From assembly GCA_002633005.1 (NCBI GenBank), contig NMRA01000102.1, positions 1-50,254 of the forward strand: 50,254 nt of DNA. Reading direction: 5' to 3'. The position numbers were made by a program, and so were the translations under genes. Each line of letters begins with the position of its first letter. Positions within the stretch are counted from its first letter, which is position 1. This DNA is from Phoronis australis (Eukaryota > Phoronida > Phoronidae). The notes under the pieces are model-generated. The model had not been told where the DNA came from. It ran no database searches and saw nothing but the letters and a program-made list of their open reading frames with translations. This document shows, in pieces, positions 1-11,557 of this stretch.

Positions 1-1200
1 GAGGAAATTGCAAAGTAAAACAACTGTAAATCAAAATACATGTAACCTACATTTGTCGAGTTCATGTCTAACCCTGGCTGTTCACTGTGGAGGACATAAT
101 CGGCTTTTTACAAAATGGAGCCATGTATGATATTTAGGGGTACTATAGCCCTAAGTGATCAGTAATAAAACGTTCAAAATATTCAGGAGGAACTAACTTG
201 TTGCAAAATATCGAAAAACATGAAGGACAATCGGATTTTACGGTGCTCACGCATCGATTTCAGTTATATGAAAATTTCTCATTTTAGTACATTTGAGGTG
301 CCAAAATATATAACTAATAAACTGGCTGACAAAGTTTTTACTTTATGAAATGAAAGTAACATGTTTTATCAACATTTTGGCTAAGTTTCATTTTCATAAC
401 AGTGGGGGCAGATTTGGTACAGCAGTGTACTGAACACAACCTCAAAATGGCATAACGGGGGGGAGTGTAGTAAAACTACTAAATGATGGTGGTAAATCGG
501 AATCGTGTTTCAAGACATCGGTGTAACAATCAACAGGCACCACTAAACAATGTCCAGTGAATAATAAATCAATAGCTTTCATTCAAGGAAAAATATGAAC
601 AGTTAAAACTGGACAGTTTTATACCGTGAAAACATGCCTGCGAAGCCGTAAAATGTGTTTGAGCCTATAACTTAAGAAAAACGCAATATTTTGAGGAAAT
701 ATTTTACCGCTGTTTATAGATCCCATAGGACTACCTATGTGCCAAATTTGGTGAAAATCGGCTGACCCCCACCTTGCCGCTCATGGCTGGTGCTCTCGTG
801 GACTAGTACTTAATAAGAAGGCACTGCAAATTCAGTTGACATTTTGAGTTAATGTTGAAAATAGCAAACACGACTGAGGCATGTANTGCCAAATTTGGTG
901 AAAATCGGCTGACCCCCACCTTGCCGCTCATGGCTGGTGCTCTCGTGGACTAGTACTTAACAACGGATCACTGCAACAATTTTAGTTTTTTTGCATTTGA
1001 CTGTATCTACCAAGTCACTGGTGGGTGGATTTAAAATTTGGAAGGTGTGTTTCTATCATGGAAATGGCACCACACATAAATTTTCGGACCTAGCCGACTA
1101 CTGCTGCACCACCTGGTGGCAGTCTTGAGTTACTTCACTTGTAAATGTTAACATGATTTTGTGAATGTTTAGAAAACAAATTTATTATTGGTAATTCTAA
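1..1200. other. No gene seen; dispersed repeat remnants and an assembly N
   Basis: No convincing exon. Identical 74-bp copies at 740-813 and 887-960 flank an N at 886. The 1000-1130 part resembles the 2100-2280 part and carries a CTCF-like GCACCACCTGGTGGCAG at 1106-1122. Confidence 0.6.
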
Positions 1201-1239
1201 AGCTAGGTCATCAGCTGAGCGACAGAACTGGTGAAATTG

Positions 1240-1915
1240 TGGCGACTGGCTTGTAGCTTAGTCGCCTTAGGTGACTGATTGACTTGTAGCTTAGTTGCCT
1301 CAGGTGACTGGGTGACTTGTAGCTTAGTCGCCTCAGGGGACTGGGTGACTTGTAGCTTAGTCGCCTTAGGTGACTGAGTGACTTGTAGCGTAGTCGCCTT
1401 AGGTGACTGAGTGACTTGTAGCTTAGTCGCCTCAGGTGACTGAGTGACTTGTAGCGTAGTCGCCTTAAGTGACTGAGTGACTTGTAGCTTAGTCGCCTCA
1501 GGTGACTGGGTGACTTGTAGCTTAGTCGCCTCAGGTGACTGGGTGACTTGTAGCGTAGTCGCCTCAGGTGTCTGGGTGACTTGTAGCTTAGTCGCCTCAG
1601 GTGACTGAGTGACTTGTAGCGTAGTCGCCTCAGGTGACTGAGTGACTTGTAGCTTAGTCACCTCAGGTGACTGAGTGACTTGTAGCGTAGTCGCCTCAGG
1701 TGACTGAGTGACTTGTAGCTTAGTCGCCTCAGGTGACTGAGTGACTTGTAGCTTAGTCGCCTCAGGTGACTGAGTGACTTGTAGCGTAGTCGCCTCAGGT
1801 GACTGAGTGACTTGTAGCTTAGTCACCTCAGGTGACTGGGTGACTTGTAGCTTAGTCGCCTCAGGTAACTGGGTGACTTGTAGCGTAGTCGCCTTAGGTG
1901 ACTGAGTGACTTCTA
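1240..1915. repeat. 33-bp minisatellite, about 20 copies
   Basis: Unit around GTGACTTGTAGCTTAGTCGC followed by CTCAGGTGACTGA. Units ending GCTTA and GCGTA partly alternate, giving a partial 66-bp higher-order pattern. On the minus strand the array stays open for 257 codons (11-residue unit, EATKLQVTQSP), starting at an ATG at 1976. Coding function is unproven; a period divisible by three keeps a frame open once one unit is open. Confidence 0.9.
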
Positions 1916-1976
1916 AGGTGTATCCTTGGTCTCCCTGACTTGGACTCATTTGTTTCTGTACAGGAGAAAAAGTCAT

Positions 1977-3900
1977 CTGACCATGTTAGCATGTCAATCA
2001 TTAACATTAGCCATTCGATCTGCCAAGTGGTTTGAAGAATTGTTGGAAAATTTGATTAAGGTGTTTTTATTGGTAGAAACCTGGTGAACATTGATGTTTG
2101 AACATTCTTGATTACCTAGTAGCAGTTATTATAGTTTTTTGCATTTGCCTCATTATCTACCAAGTTTGATGAAGTATCTCGGCAGATAAGATTTTATCCA
2201 GGAGGGAACGGCACTTAATCGTTTTTGGACAGCTCTGATTTTACTATGCCCTCTAGTGGCAATTTTGGTGTCCAGCTCTCTATCTGCAAAGACCCTTTAA
2301 GAATTATCATGGGAAATGTGTTTTAAGTAAAGTGAGTATAAGTGGTATTGATTAATTGATGGATCTTACTGATGCAGTGCCCTCTAGTGTAAACTTTAAC
2401 TTTACTTTAATTTTTTTTGATTACATTGTTGTCAATCTTTGGGTGACTAGCACTTTACTCCGTAGACAATTGTAAATTCTTTAGTGTTGCCCACTCTTGT
2501 GTTTGCAATTGTTCTAGAAAATGAGCATTCTTTATTTCTTTGCCATTTGTGATGCACACGTTGGGAGCACATCAACCCCTTCATATGTCACTCCCGTTTT
2601 ATTCTGACCTTCGTTCACAGAGTCTGTCTCCTACACTACCGAGCCTCTCCCCGACGTCAACGACTATTTCAGCGTGTTCGTGTCGGCTGTTAGTTCACCA
2701 GGTGTATTCTGGGTACAGTTGCTACGTACACAAAACTTGCAGCTGGACCCTCTTGTTCAATGCATGACGAGCCACTATAGTGCCGAGTCACAGAGTCCTC
2801 CCCTACAGGTACTGGCACTTCTTTGTACTATATAGCACTTTGTGTCTCTGTCTACACACTTAATTATTCTGGTACAACTGTCATGTTTGACCAATTGGAG
2901 CGTGGGGGCGGGTGCTGCGACATGACTTCTTGAGTTCAAAAGTACTTCATGAAGGCGTACACGACAATCAGTGTTTGACGGTGGTCAAAAAGCCGTTTTT
3001 GGCGTCCGCCCCTCTATCAACCAAACCACTTTAAGGATGATTGTGAAAATTGGCATATATGTTCTTAGTGTGAAGAAGACGGTTGACGATGATTTTCCGA
3101 CTTCAACTACTGTGGTGCTTCCTAGTGGCAGTTTTTTTGCGCCTATAGCTGTTGTAGTAGTAGTAATATTTATTTATTATAGTGACAAGTGCAATTAAAT
3201 CAAACAGTTATAGGTATAACATTGGTAAGAAAGATAAGTACCCAGCCCAGTTGGGCTTATTAGTTACTTTACCCCCACAACTCAGATGGAGGCCTACCAT
3301 AAATGCGTCAGTTTCTAAGTTCGAAAGCAGACTTGATATATTTGGCAAATTGCCTAGGAAAATACTGAAATAGCAGTTTTAACGTATCTAATCTACTGAA
3401 ATCTGCAAAGTTCGGGATTTGAAGTAAAACATTATTAACCCTTATCCTGCTAAGCCTCTATTCAGACAACTTTCCCTGTGTGTTGAGCTAACTAGGTCAC
3501 CACTGCTTCTGTGGACTGGGCTGTTACGAAGATTACTCAAATTAATGATCTAACATTTTTAATTGGAAATTTGAAGGGGTAATTTCAACTTCACATAAAA
3601 GTAGCCTGCACAAAAGTTGTTCAGAATTTAATGGAGATTTTCACCATATACATATCTTTACCATAGCCTTGGTGTAAATAATTCAATAAACTTTCAAACT
3701 GGACACCCTTTGTTTTTATCTGTTTTCGCACATGAGAACATTATAGCTGACACTCAAAAACCGTAATAAGCATTTTAAAAGGGAATTCATGGGACTTGCA
3801 TGTTTAATAAAGCAGATTTATTATCTGTAACATCACATCTACAAACAAGAATGTACAGTATATAACATACCTCAACTTTGCACGATTACAAATTTATGAC
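1977..3900. other. No gene seen; diverged dispersed repeats
   Basis: Fragments with CTAGTGG motifs at 2247-2262, 2377-2392 and 3115-3131. About 2970-3170 matches the repeat family at 14460-14640 and 14900-15060. The remainder is AT-rich and unassigned. Confidence 0.5.
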
Positions 3901-3915
3901 TGGTGCAGTCGCTTG

Positions 3916-4343
3916 CTAAAGTCTGTTTTGAAGTTCACCTTGGTGTGCAAAAACTTGAAACACGGGTGGGGACACAAAGGTATTCTGTGAAAAAGTCACA
4001 AAAATATCTAGTTCTGAATGAGTTCCATCATGTTTCAGAGGCTCTGTGTTATGCGTGAAGGGCGTGAGCCAAGCATCATCGTAGGCCCGTCCAAGTACAG
4101 CTTCAGGGACCGGTAACTCCTCCAAATTGCACTGAGATCCAAATCAATAGAATCTGCATTACTTGTGACTGTTGTATTAGTTTCCCAGTTACTGTCACTG
4201 TCACTTTCAAATGCCAATTCCAGCTCGTTTTCACTATCTGAGTCCATGAACACTTCCTCAAGAAACTGGTCAATAGTCATCTTACCACGTTTGGCACTAG
4301 CCAAGATAAAACTTGCGTAAACTTTCAAATATGTCGGCAACAA
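3916..4343 (-). pseudogene. Decayed acidic reading frame, possibly transposase N-terminus
   Basis: Two overlapping minus frames. The upstream one reads SAKRGKMTIDQFLEEVF then MDSDSENELELAFESDSDS; the downstream one reads LPVPEAVLGRAYDDAWLTPF. A switch near 4100 would join them. A minus-strand AATAAA lies near 3820. The acidic Asp/Ser leader resembles N-termini of piggyBac-like transposases, but no catalytic part is present, so the family is a guess. Confidence 0.25.
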
Positions 4344-4383
4344 CTCACAACAGATTGCATGCCAGATATGTTAAACAAATTTT

Positions 4384-4640
4384 TATTTCCTAAACCCAGG
4401 GCAGGATCTTTACTAAATTTAGCAAGTGTATTTATATGAAGTTGACAATTGACGACTTTCAGACGAATCCGACGAACTCTGTGTTCCCTAATGGCAACTT
4501 CATTTTTTCCATTTTTCTCTGTTTCTCTGAAGTTTCTTGATGTTTTTTTATGAAATTTAATGAATAGCTTTCTATTAAAATACAATTACATGTTCATGTT
4601 TTAGGATGGATTCGATGTATTTTGTGCCATCTAGTGTCCA
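4384..4640 (+). repeat. Copy of the CTAGTGG dispersed repeat
   Basis: Matches 16789-17011 joined to 22026-22080: 'aggatctttactaaattta', then 'tatttatatgaagttgac', then GTGCCATCTAGTGTCC at 4624-4639. It shows what the insertion site of the 17012-22025 element looked like before insertion. Confidence 0.65.
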
Positions 4641-4879
4641 ATTTTATGATGCAAATATTCACCCCTAGAAGCACACCGTTTGCGGTGCATTCGTGGGCGC
4701 ATTTCAATGCTCAACAAATAAAACACTGGAGACGTTGACACCTGAAGAACTCGACAGCTACCTTTGAAAGAGAAACAGTGCTGAGTATCAGCCAGACATT
4801 GACTAGCTTCCAACGTTCAATCGAATGGTACTTAAACAATAAAGCCAGATGTTTTCTCTTGCTGACAGGGCTTTTTGAG

Positions 4880-4972
4880 ATTAAAGGCAGTTCTGGCAGT
4901 GAAACACTAGCAACTCAAACAGTGCAGCAAGGGAACCAGGCCAAATCAATCAGCAATGTTGACAGTGGGTGA
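4880..4972 (+). CDS. Weak exon candidate upstream of the Tudor exon
   Basis: Acceptor-like TTTTCTCTTGCTGACAG, then an open polar stretch including SETLATQTVQQGNQAKSI, with a possible donor GG/GTGAAG. It could be TDRKH linker, but the phase (two bases left) does not fit the phase-0 Tudor exon at 6801, so another exon would be needed between them. Confidence 0.2.
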   Translation: MKGSSGSETLATQTVQQGNQAKSISNVDSG

Positions 4973-5165
4973 AGAAGCTGTACTTTGTCAAACTAAAGTC
5001 ATCGACATGCATGGTCCAGGTCCACTCTTAAACCTAGTGTAGATCATTAATATCAAAATATTGGGTTTTTGAGGTTGCCATGAAAATCGCCAACTGCAGT
5101 GGTGTAATATCTGCCTAAAGAGCTTCACAGAAAATGGAGAATATCTAGAATTCAAAGAAAGAATA

Positions 5166-5557
5166 ATGAAGACTAAAGTTGACAGCACGATTGTAACGAA
5201 GACTAAAGTCGACAGCACGATTGTAACGAAGACTAAAGTCGACAGCACGATTGTAACGAAGACTAAAGTAGACAGCACAATTGTAACGAAGACTAAAGTC
5301 GACAGCACAATTATAACGAAGACTAAAGTCGACAGCACGATTGTAACGAAGACTAAAGTCGACAGCACAATTATAACGAAGACTAAAGTAGACAGCACGA
5401 TTGTAACGAAGACTAAAGTCGACAGCACAATTATAACGAAGACTAAAGTCGACTGCACGATTGTAACGAAGACTAAAGTCGACAGCACAATAATAACGAA
5501 GACTAAAGTCGACTGCACGATTGTAACGAAGACTAAAGTCGACAGCACAATTGTAAG
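5166..5557 (+). repeat. 30-bp minisatellite, 13 copies
   Basis: Unit ACGAAGACTAAAGTCGACAG followed by CACGATTGTA, alternating GATTGTA and AATTATA variants. Open on both strands; the plus frame gives a 10-residue unit TKTKVDSTIV and ends at 5639. Upstream the frame extends into RQLQWCNICLKSF, a Cys pair that may be chance. Confidence 0.9.
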
Positions 5558-5639
5558 GCCATTTGCTCAGAAACAGTTTGCCATGCCTATGAATCTCGAG
5601 ACGTCCCCGATTCTAGCATACAAAATATACCGAGACTAA

Positions 5640-6800
5640 TGACGTACGACTATGATGAATGACACTTCACTGTTTTATATCAAGTCAAACAACAGAAAGC
5701 CTGACTCAAAGTAGTTTGTGGCACAGACCCCGGCATAAATACTCTCAACTAAATGTTCCCAAACATGTGCAAGGCAACAGGCATAAAGGGCAAAAAAATT
5801 AACCATATTGTAAGTCAACGTGCAATCATTTCCTGAAGTTGGGTTTTCATCCCAATTCTGTTTTTCAACTCACCTGCCACAGAAACATCCGATCATTCAA
5901 CAGCTACAGACATTTTGACCTCTGTGAGCAACAAGTCATAAGTAATTCTCCGACGTCCACACGAACTAGTTATAGGGAGTCCTTTACTGTCTTCCTTTAA
6001 TGCACTAACTCCAAGTTCTGCTGTTGTGAGCCTGAGTGCGACTGCGAGTAGGAATGGGTCGACTTCAAGCCAACAAAATATCCACTTAAGCACGATCACG
6101 TTGAAAATCCCACTGTTATTTGCGGGTGCAGTGGTCCACGGTGGTACAATAAACATCAGTATTGGACCGGATACACTGATATAGAATCTGATTCATACAG
6201 GTTCATTTATTAAATATGACTAATTATGAATATTTCAGCTGGTGGTACACTACTCAAAATATTGAAAGTCAGCCATAGAAAGCACGCCTTGATCCAGCAG
6301 TGTCAACTCACCGCTCTCAACTGTGAACGATCTGTATTGAACTGTTGACCTATTTAATTTATTCATTTGTGCAGCCAGTCTTGGCCATTTGTCAGTTAAT
6401 TTGTTTTTTTCATGTTAAATCCGTGTGTTTATAAGTTTATAATTGCTGCTATTTTACATGAAATAAACACACACACTTTAAGAGTTCAAATTTTTTTGCA
6501 ATTCTGCAACAACGTATAAACAGATGTTGCTGCGTAGCCTTCTGAAGATTCGTGTAAATGCGCGTCTTAAAAATAGTTCTCACAATATGTTTAATAAATA
6601 TGTTATACAACACGTGTCTCTCTACTGTGCATGACCACTTAATGGAACATCACGCTTCTTATCGTAATTTACATCGAAACCAATGGTTTGACATCAAGCT
6701 CTACTGAATGTAGTTGTCCCTAAATTACAGCTTTTATCTAGCATTACTTGTTAATACTGAATGAGAGCTGATATTGACCTTGAATTTGATTTCGTCACAG
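5640..6800. other. No gene recognised
   Basis: An 87-codon minus frame (5893-6156) is open but unlike anything I know. A short (CA)n run lies near 6464. The acceptor of the Tudor exon is at 6799-6800. Confidence 0.4.
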
Positions 6801-6961
6801 GCAGTAGAGGTGGGTGACATCGTCGCGGCAACATTTCCTCATGATGACCTATGGTACAGGGCACGTATCACTCAAGTCTTGCCTGATGACATGATTGATC
6901 TTTACTATGTAGATTATGGTGATAGCGACCTGGTGCCTCAAAACCAGCTACGTGAGTTAAG
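6801..6961 (+). CDS. tdrkh: TDRKH-like protein, Tudor core exon (partial gene)
   Basis: Exon after the acceptor TTCGTCACAG and before the donor GTAGGG; it starts in phase 0 and leaves two bases. It encodes a Tudor core: VGDIVAA, the aromatic-cage stretch WYRARI, then DLYYVDYGDSD and QLRELR. The next three exons continue it in phase through LRSDFLALPFQAIECHLAG and the SN-like half. This order and wording match, from memory, the single extended Tudor domain of TDRKH (Tdrd2/Papi). TDRKH is a mitochondrial-surface scaffold that binds dimethyl-arginine on PIWI proteins and supports piRNA 3' trimming. The KH domains expected upstream are not recognised, so the gene is partial here. Other single-Tudor germline proteins are possible, but the LPFQAIEC wording favours TDRKH. 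Confidence 0.85.
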
Positions 6962-7677
6962 GTAGGGCAAGCTTGATTCCAGTTTGTTTAAGGTTATGCA
7001 TGACCTTATCCACAATGCATTCAGTTGGATATCTACAAAATTATAGATTTTATCCTGTGAAAGCTTAATATAATATGTTTTGTGAGGGTATCTAGAAATC
7101 CTGTCGAATTCGATATTTGACTTGATACCAATTTACCATTAATTATGTCTTTATAGCAAATTAACTGTATTAGTTACATTGTCCAAATTTCATTTATTAC
7201 TGTTATCTAAGTTATAATTTTGTATTTTACATTTTAAGCAACTTTTTTACAAAAGTCCTATTTTTGATAGTTGAACATTTTAAAACAATTCCCAACATCG
7301 TTTTGGAAAACACTTGATAAACCATAGTTTGTGAAGGTTTCAAATGAATCTTATTGGCTAAATTTGGACACTGTTCTTGGGGACAACATACCCTTAATTC
7401 AAATTAGACATATCTGTATTGAGAAGTTGTGATATGAAGCAACGTCCAGTTAAGAGTTGAAATAATTGAAAAACGTTAATGCTGATGATTTTTAACCTGT
7501 GAATGTCAAGTGAACATTCTTGCTAGGATTTGGTGGTATGCCCTTTGGTAGGTCTACAATCCAACTTTGGACAGTTGGATTCTTGCATACTCTGGGTAGT
7601 TTATGGTGTTGATGTTGAAAATATGTGTCACTGCCTCTTCTATTCCTCTTCCTGTTTATTCACCACAAATTTTGGCT

Positions 7678-7830
7678 GGAGTGGCTTGTGCCAATGCATT
7701 TCTACCTTCCAGCAGTCAAAGTGGAGTGGCTTGTGCCAATGCATTTCCACCTTCCAGCAGTCAAAGTGGAGTGGCTTGTGCCAATGCATTTCCACCTTCC
7801 AGCAGTCAAAGTGGAGTGGCTTGTGCCTAT
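7678..7830 (+). repeat. 45-bp tandem repeat, about 3.4 copies
   Basis: Unit GGAGTGGCTTGTGCCAATGC followed by ATTTCCACCTTCCAGCAGTCAAAGT, open in more than one plus frame. It ends at the left terminus of the 7831-9966 element. Confidence 0.85.
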
Positions 7831-9966
7831 GGTGTTTTCTCTAATAGTTCGTACACTCTATTAGTTTGTACACGGCCCTTGAGACATGGCATTTGTCTCT
7901 AATAGTTTGTACAGTAGGCGTCCGAGGGAAAAATAGTTCATACACATATGTGCATCGAAAAAATAGTTCATACAAGCTTTTTGGATCAGTAAAGTGGAAA
8001 TTTTCATTCTTATAAAAGAACACAAGTCAATAAGCGCCAATTCTATTCAGGTAATCAGAATACGTTACTTGCTTTACTATGCTAGCATAGGGCTTGAAAA
8101 AATCGTTTTTCAGATTGCCATTTTTGGCGACAGAAGACGTGGAAATAGCGGTAAGATTTTCCAGTGTGTTGCCAAATGGCAGTAAAAGTGTCATAACAGC
8201 GGATTTTCCCAACAAAGGTTCTCTTACCCTCAAATTAGTCCTACACAAATAAATTTACATAAGTGCGGAGTAACAGTATCGTGCCGTCGTGTAGTCTTGT
8301 TAGAGCTGATTGCAGTGACTTTAGTGCACAGATGACAAGTGACTATACAGTGCTCCAGTTTGATTGCAACTATTCTCACGAGTGCAAGCATGCAATCTTC
8401 ATACATCATATAGATTAAATTTATGGTTACAATAGTCATATGACACGAGTAGTACTGTGCCCGTATTAGCTGTAAAGTTCTGAGTGCAGAGAGCAATTAA
8501 TTAGTTGTTTGATGACCTAATGAATTGTATCACGGACTGAGGAACAACTGTCCCACTTGCCCGAGTGTCCCGCGACACACTCCCACTGGATGGTGACCTG
8601 AGCATACAAATTACTTACATCCTGCCGTGTGACTCCCTCGCTACACACCTAGCACCTTCTAAATAGCTCCAATACTTTAGACAAGTCCACAATAAACTTA
8701 TCAAAGTATGGCTCACCGGTCTGTTCATTGAACGACGAACTGTCCTCTTCACTCGGTGTCTAACTGTACCTATATTCACTACCACTACTCAACATCGCAG
8801 CAGGACTGCTTACGGGCTCTGGGCGATAATGAGTACATCCCGGTACGCAGCAACAGTGTGGCATGTTGACTGACTCGTAAACAAAAGGAAGCGACGACCG
8901 AACTTATCACAACCGAGGTAGAATAATGACTGACTCGACAGCTCTCACAGTCGAACTATATGCAAAGGAATTGGCGCAAAATTCTTGCCTCCCAAATGTC
9001 AATTGAGTAGTAGAGGATGTGTAATTAACCAAATTGTGAAAAGCTGTAATTAACTGAAAAATATGTCCGGGATAATCAATGAACCTTATTTTTGCTAAAA
9101 ATGATGTGCAATAAGGTTGCCTTCCTCTTTAAGTTTTCAGAATTTTCAATTAAATGCTAGTGCACACAACATTCCTTTTCATAAGTTCAGGTCAACCCTG
9201 AGTAACTTCATGCTTGTGCGTACAGTTATCAATTTCTAAAGAACCGACTGACGACAGTTTGACTGACAATAAGCGAAAAACAAAACTTGACTTTTCTTCA
9301 AGATGATTCACAAACATTTGAATTCTGAAATTGAGAGGCATAGCTTAGCAGCAGATTAACCCAGTGAGGCACACTGTCCCTTCAGTCACCACACATCCTC
9401 CACCGGCAGTACTGCAATTATAATACATTTCCAGAAAACTAGGAAGTTGGAGGAATTTCATCAAAACAGGGAGAATTTGACAGCTGTCGGTGAGATATGA
9501 AAAAATTGTTCAAAATCCTTGAGCTTCCCACCTAAATCGAATTGGGAGGGTTAGCAAAACCACCGGCACATTTCTCAAGCCTGATTTTTCGAATACATGT
9601 TTTCTCTAAGTGCGGCAGACGACATCGCTGAAAGCGGAGGTACAGGAGCCGGCATGGTTTTCAAAGTTTGTGAACACGGGAAGAAAGTAAAGCGATGAAG
9701 TTTTCAAGTATTATATTGTGAAGTATATCCATCACAGGGGAAACCAATTTGTTACTTGTTGTATTATAATTCACATTGCCAAACCACCGTCTTGGAGGCT
9801 GTCGTTGTACTTATTCTTATAATGCATCTTTGTCTCTAATAATTCGAACTCTTGACTTTCTTCTCTAATTGTTCGTACTGCCAGTTTTGTCGCTATTAAT
9901 TCTTACATGAAGCTCTCAAGGGAAAAATAGTTCGTACACTGATGTATGAACTATTAGAGAAAACGC
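7831..9966. mobile_element. 2.1 kb element with inverted terminal repeats, no recognised transposase
   Basis: Left end GGTGTTTTCTCTAATAGTTC and right end its reverse complement (GAACTATTAGAGAAAACGCC). Both ends carry further CTAATAGTT(T/C)GTAC sub-terminal repeats and a shared CCCTTGAGA. The target duplication is unclear. A second, diverged copy in opposite orientation starts near 47749. Internal frames (8027-8496) are short and unrecognised; it is probably a non-autonomous DNA transposon. It lies in TDRKH intron 1. Confidence 0.65.
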
Positions 9967-10225
9967 CGTATTCAATGCATGTTACCTGTGATGTCATCAA
10001 ATGTTTACAAGCTGACTGCTGTCCCACAATGCATTTAGAAAAACACAGCAGGGATTTTGATGAAATCCCCTGAATTCCTAAAGGAATTTTAGTATGAGGA
10101 AGCCATATTTTTGCTCAACTCTATGTGAGATTTGCTAAAATCTATTCAGTATTTTAAAGGATTTGATGAATTTTAGTGATTTTTTGTAGTCACAGTGTTA
10201 ATAATTTCTCAAAATTTTACTACAG

Positions 10226-10290
10226 ATCGGATTTTCTTGCTCTACCCTTTCAAGCTATAGAGTGTCACTTGGCAGGTGTAAAACCTATAG
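10226..10290 (+). CDS. tdrkh: TDRKH-like, exon after the Tudor core
   Basis: A 65-bp exon between the acceptor TTTTACTACAG and the donor GTAAGG. With the two bases carried from 6960-6961 it reads R-SDFLALPFQAIECHLAGVKP, the linker after the Tudor barrel that starts the SN-like fold. It leaves one base, which fits the following exon. The last 35 bp of exon plus donor are repeated immediately downstream (10299-10333), where the donor GT has become CT. Confidence 0.85.
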
Positions 10291-10333
10291 GTAAGGCAGT
10301 CACTTGGCAGGTGTAAAACCTACAGCTAAGGCA
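10264..10333 (+). repeat. 35-bp tandem duplication across a splice donor
   Basis: Copy 1 (10264-10298) contains exon end CCTATAG and donor GTAAGG; copy 2 (10299-10333) has CCTACAGCTAAGG, so its donor is destroyed. Confidence 0.9.
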
Positions 10334-10373
10334 TGCAGTGTGACACGTTAAAAGGCTAGAGTGATCACAGATT

Positions 10374-10590
10374 TTGCTTCTATTTCTTGTATTGCTTGTA
10401 TTGCGTGGCGATATTTTGCTTGTATTGCTTGACCATATTTTGCTTGTATTGCTTGGCGATATTTTGCTTGTATTGCTTGACCATATTTTGCTGGTATTGC
10501 TTGGCGATATTTTGCTTGTAGTGCTTGGCCATATTTTGCTTGTATTGCTTGGCGATATTTTGCTTGTATTGCTTGGCGATATTTTGTGAA
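10374..10590. repeat. 24-bp minisatellite, about 9 copies
   Basis: Unit GATATTTTGCTTGTATTGCT followed by TGGC or TGACC. Open on both strands (8-residue units such as AKYRQAIQ on minus). It lies in TDRKH intron 2, 84 bp after the donor, so a coding role is unlikely. Confidence 0.9.
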
Positions 10591-10914
10591 TACTTGCATC
10601 ATCTTTTAGAGTTTTTGCCTTGAGTAGCACCGTCTTAAACAGTTGAGTGGATTAACTATTTTGAAATCCCTTTCAAGTTTTCAAATACCTCTTTTCATGG
10701 TCAACATTGTTTAACTCAAATATGTCTATACTTACATTCTACATTAGTTATTGAAAAACACTTCATAATGACTTTTTGACATGGTTGCTGTAACTTGCCC
10801 ATGTATTTTGTGACAGATGGTTCATAGCAAAAGTCAATTGGTGAACAAAAGTATTGAAGTTGTTATTTTTTGTCTTATTTTTGAAATTCTAATGTCCATT
10901 TGATCCATTCAGTT

Positions 10915-11110
10915 AGTCCTGGACATTCAAGCGATCATGTCACGAAATCTGCACATGACCGTTTGACGAGTACTGCACATTCAGATAACTGTTTGATCAA
11001 TACTGGACATTCAGATGACCAAATGCCATGCATTCAAATGACCATAGTTTGACTCATGCTGACCATTCAACTAATACTGCATGCCCAGATGACCATTTGA
11101 TTTCAGTAAA
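10915..11110 (+). repeat. Degenerate roughly 30-bp repeat
   Basis: Recurring GGACATTCAGATGACCATTTGACTAATACT-like phrases. Related phrases recur at 11455-11545 and 13270-13400, on both sides of the 11558-13248 transposon, suggesting insertion into this repeat. Confidence 0.6.
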
Positions 11111-11138
11111 ATCTTATCAATTCAGGAAACAATGTAGC

Positions 11139-11257
11139 AGACAAGTGATATGTTATCTCACAGACAAGTGATATGTAAACTCACAGACAAATGATATGTT
11201 ATCTCTCAGACAAGTGATGTGTTATCTCACAGACAAGTGATATGTTATCTCACAGTT
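11139..11257 (+). repeat. 23-bp minisatellite, 5 copies
   Basis: Unit ACAAGTGATATGTTATCTCA plus CAG. Confidence 0.85.
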
Positions 11258-11557
11258 TTCATGTGATAAGTAGCTGCATAGTACTTTTTTACCATTTTCA
11301 AGTTCTGTACCTTAGCTACTATCAAACATTTATAAAATTGTAGGCCTTCTCAACAGTATTGGAATCCTTTTGAAAAATGAAACCAGGGTGATTCAGGCAA
11401 ATATTTTTGTTCAAATAATTGTCAAGATTTTATCGTATTTTGAATGTTAAAATGACCGTTTGACTAATGCTGAACATTTAGGTAGTCACTGACCCTCTGG
11501 ATAATAATCCATTTGGCCAGGTGACCACTTGACCAGTACTGCAGTCACTGATCAACA

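Noticed and set aside
4988-5548. 186-codon minus frame of LSTLVFVTIV repeats resembling membrane helices
   Set aside because: It is the antisense of the 30-bp minisatellite; hydrophobicity follows from the unit.
10348-10630. Overlapping frames on both strands as genes
   Set aside because: They are by-products of a 24-bp minisatellite inside a TDRKH intron.
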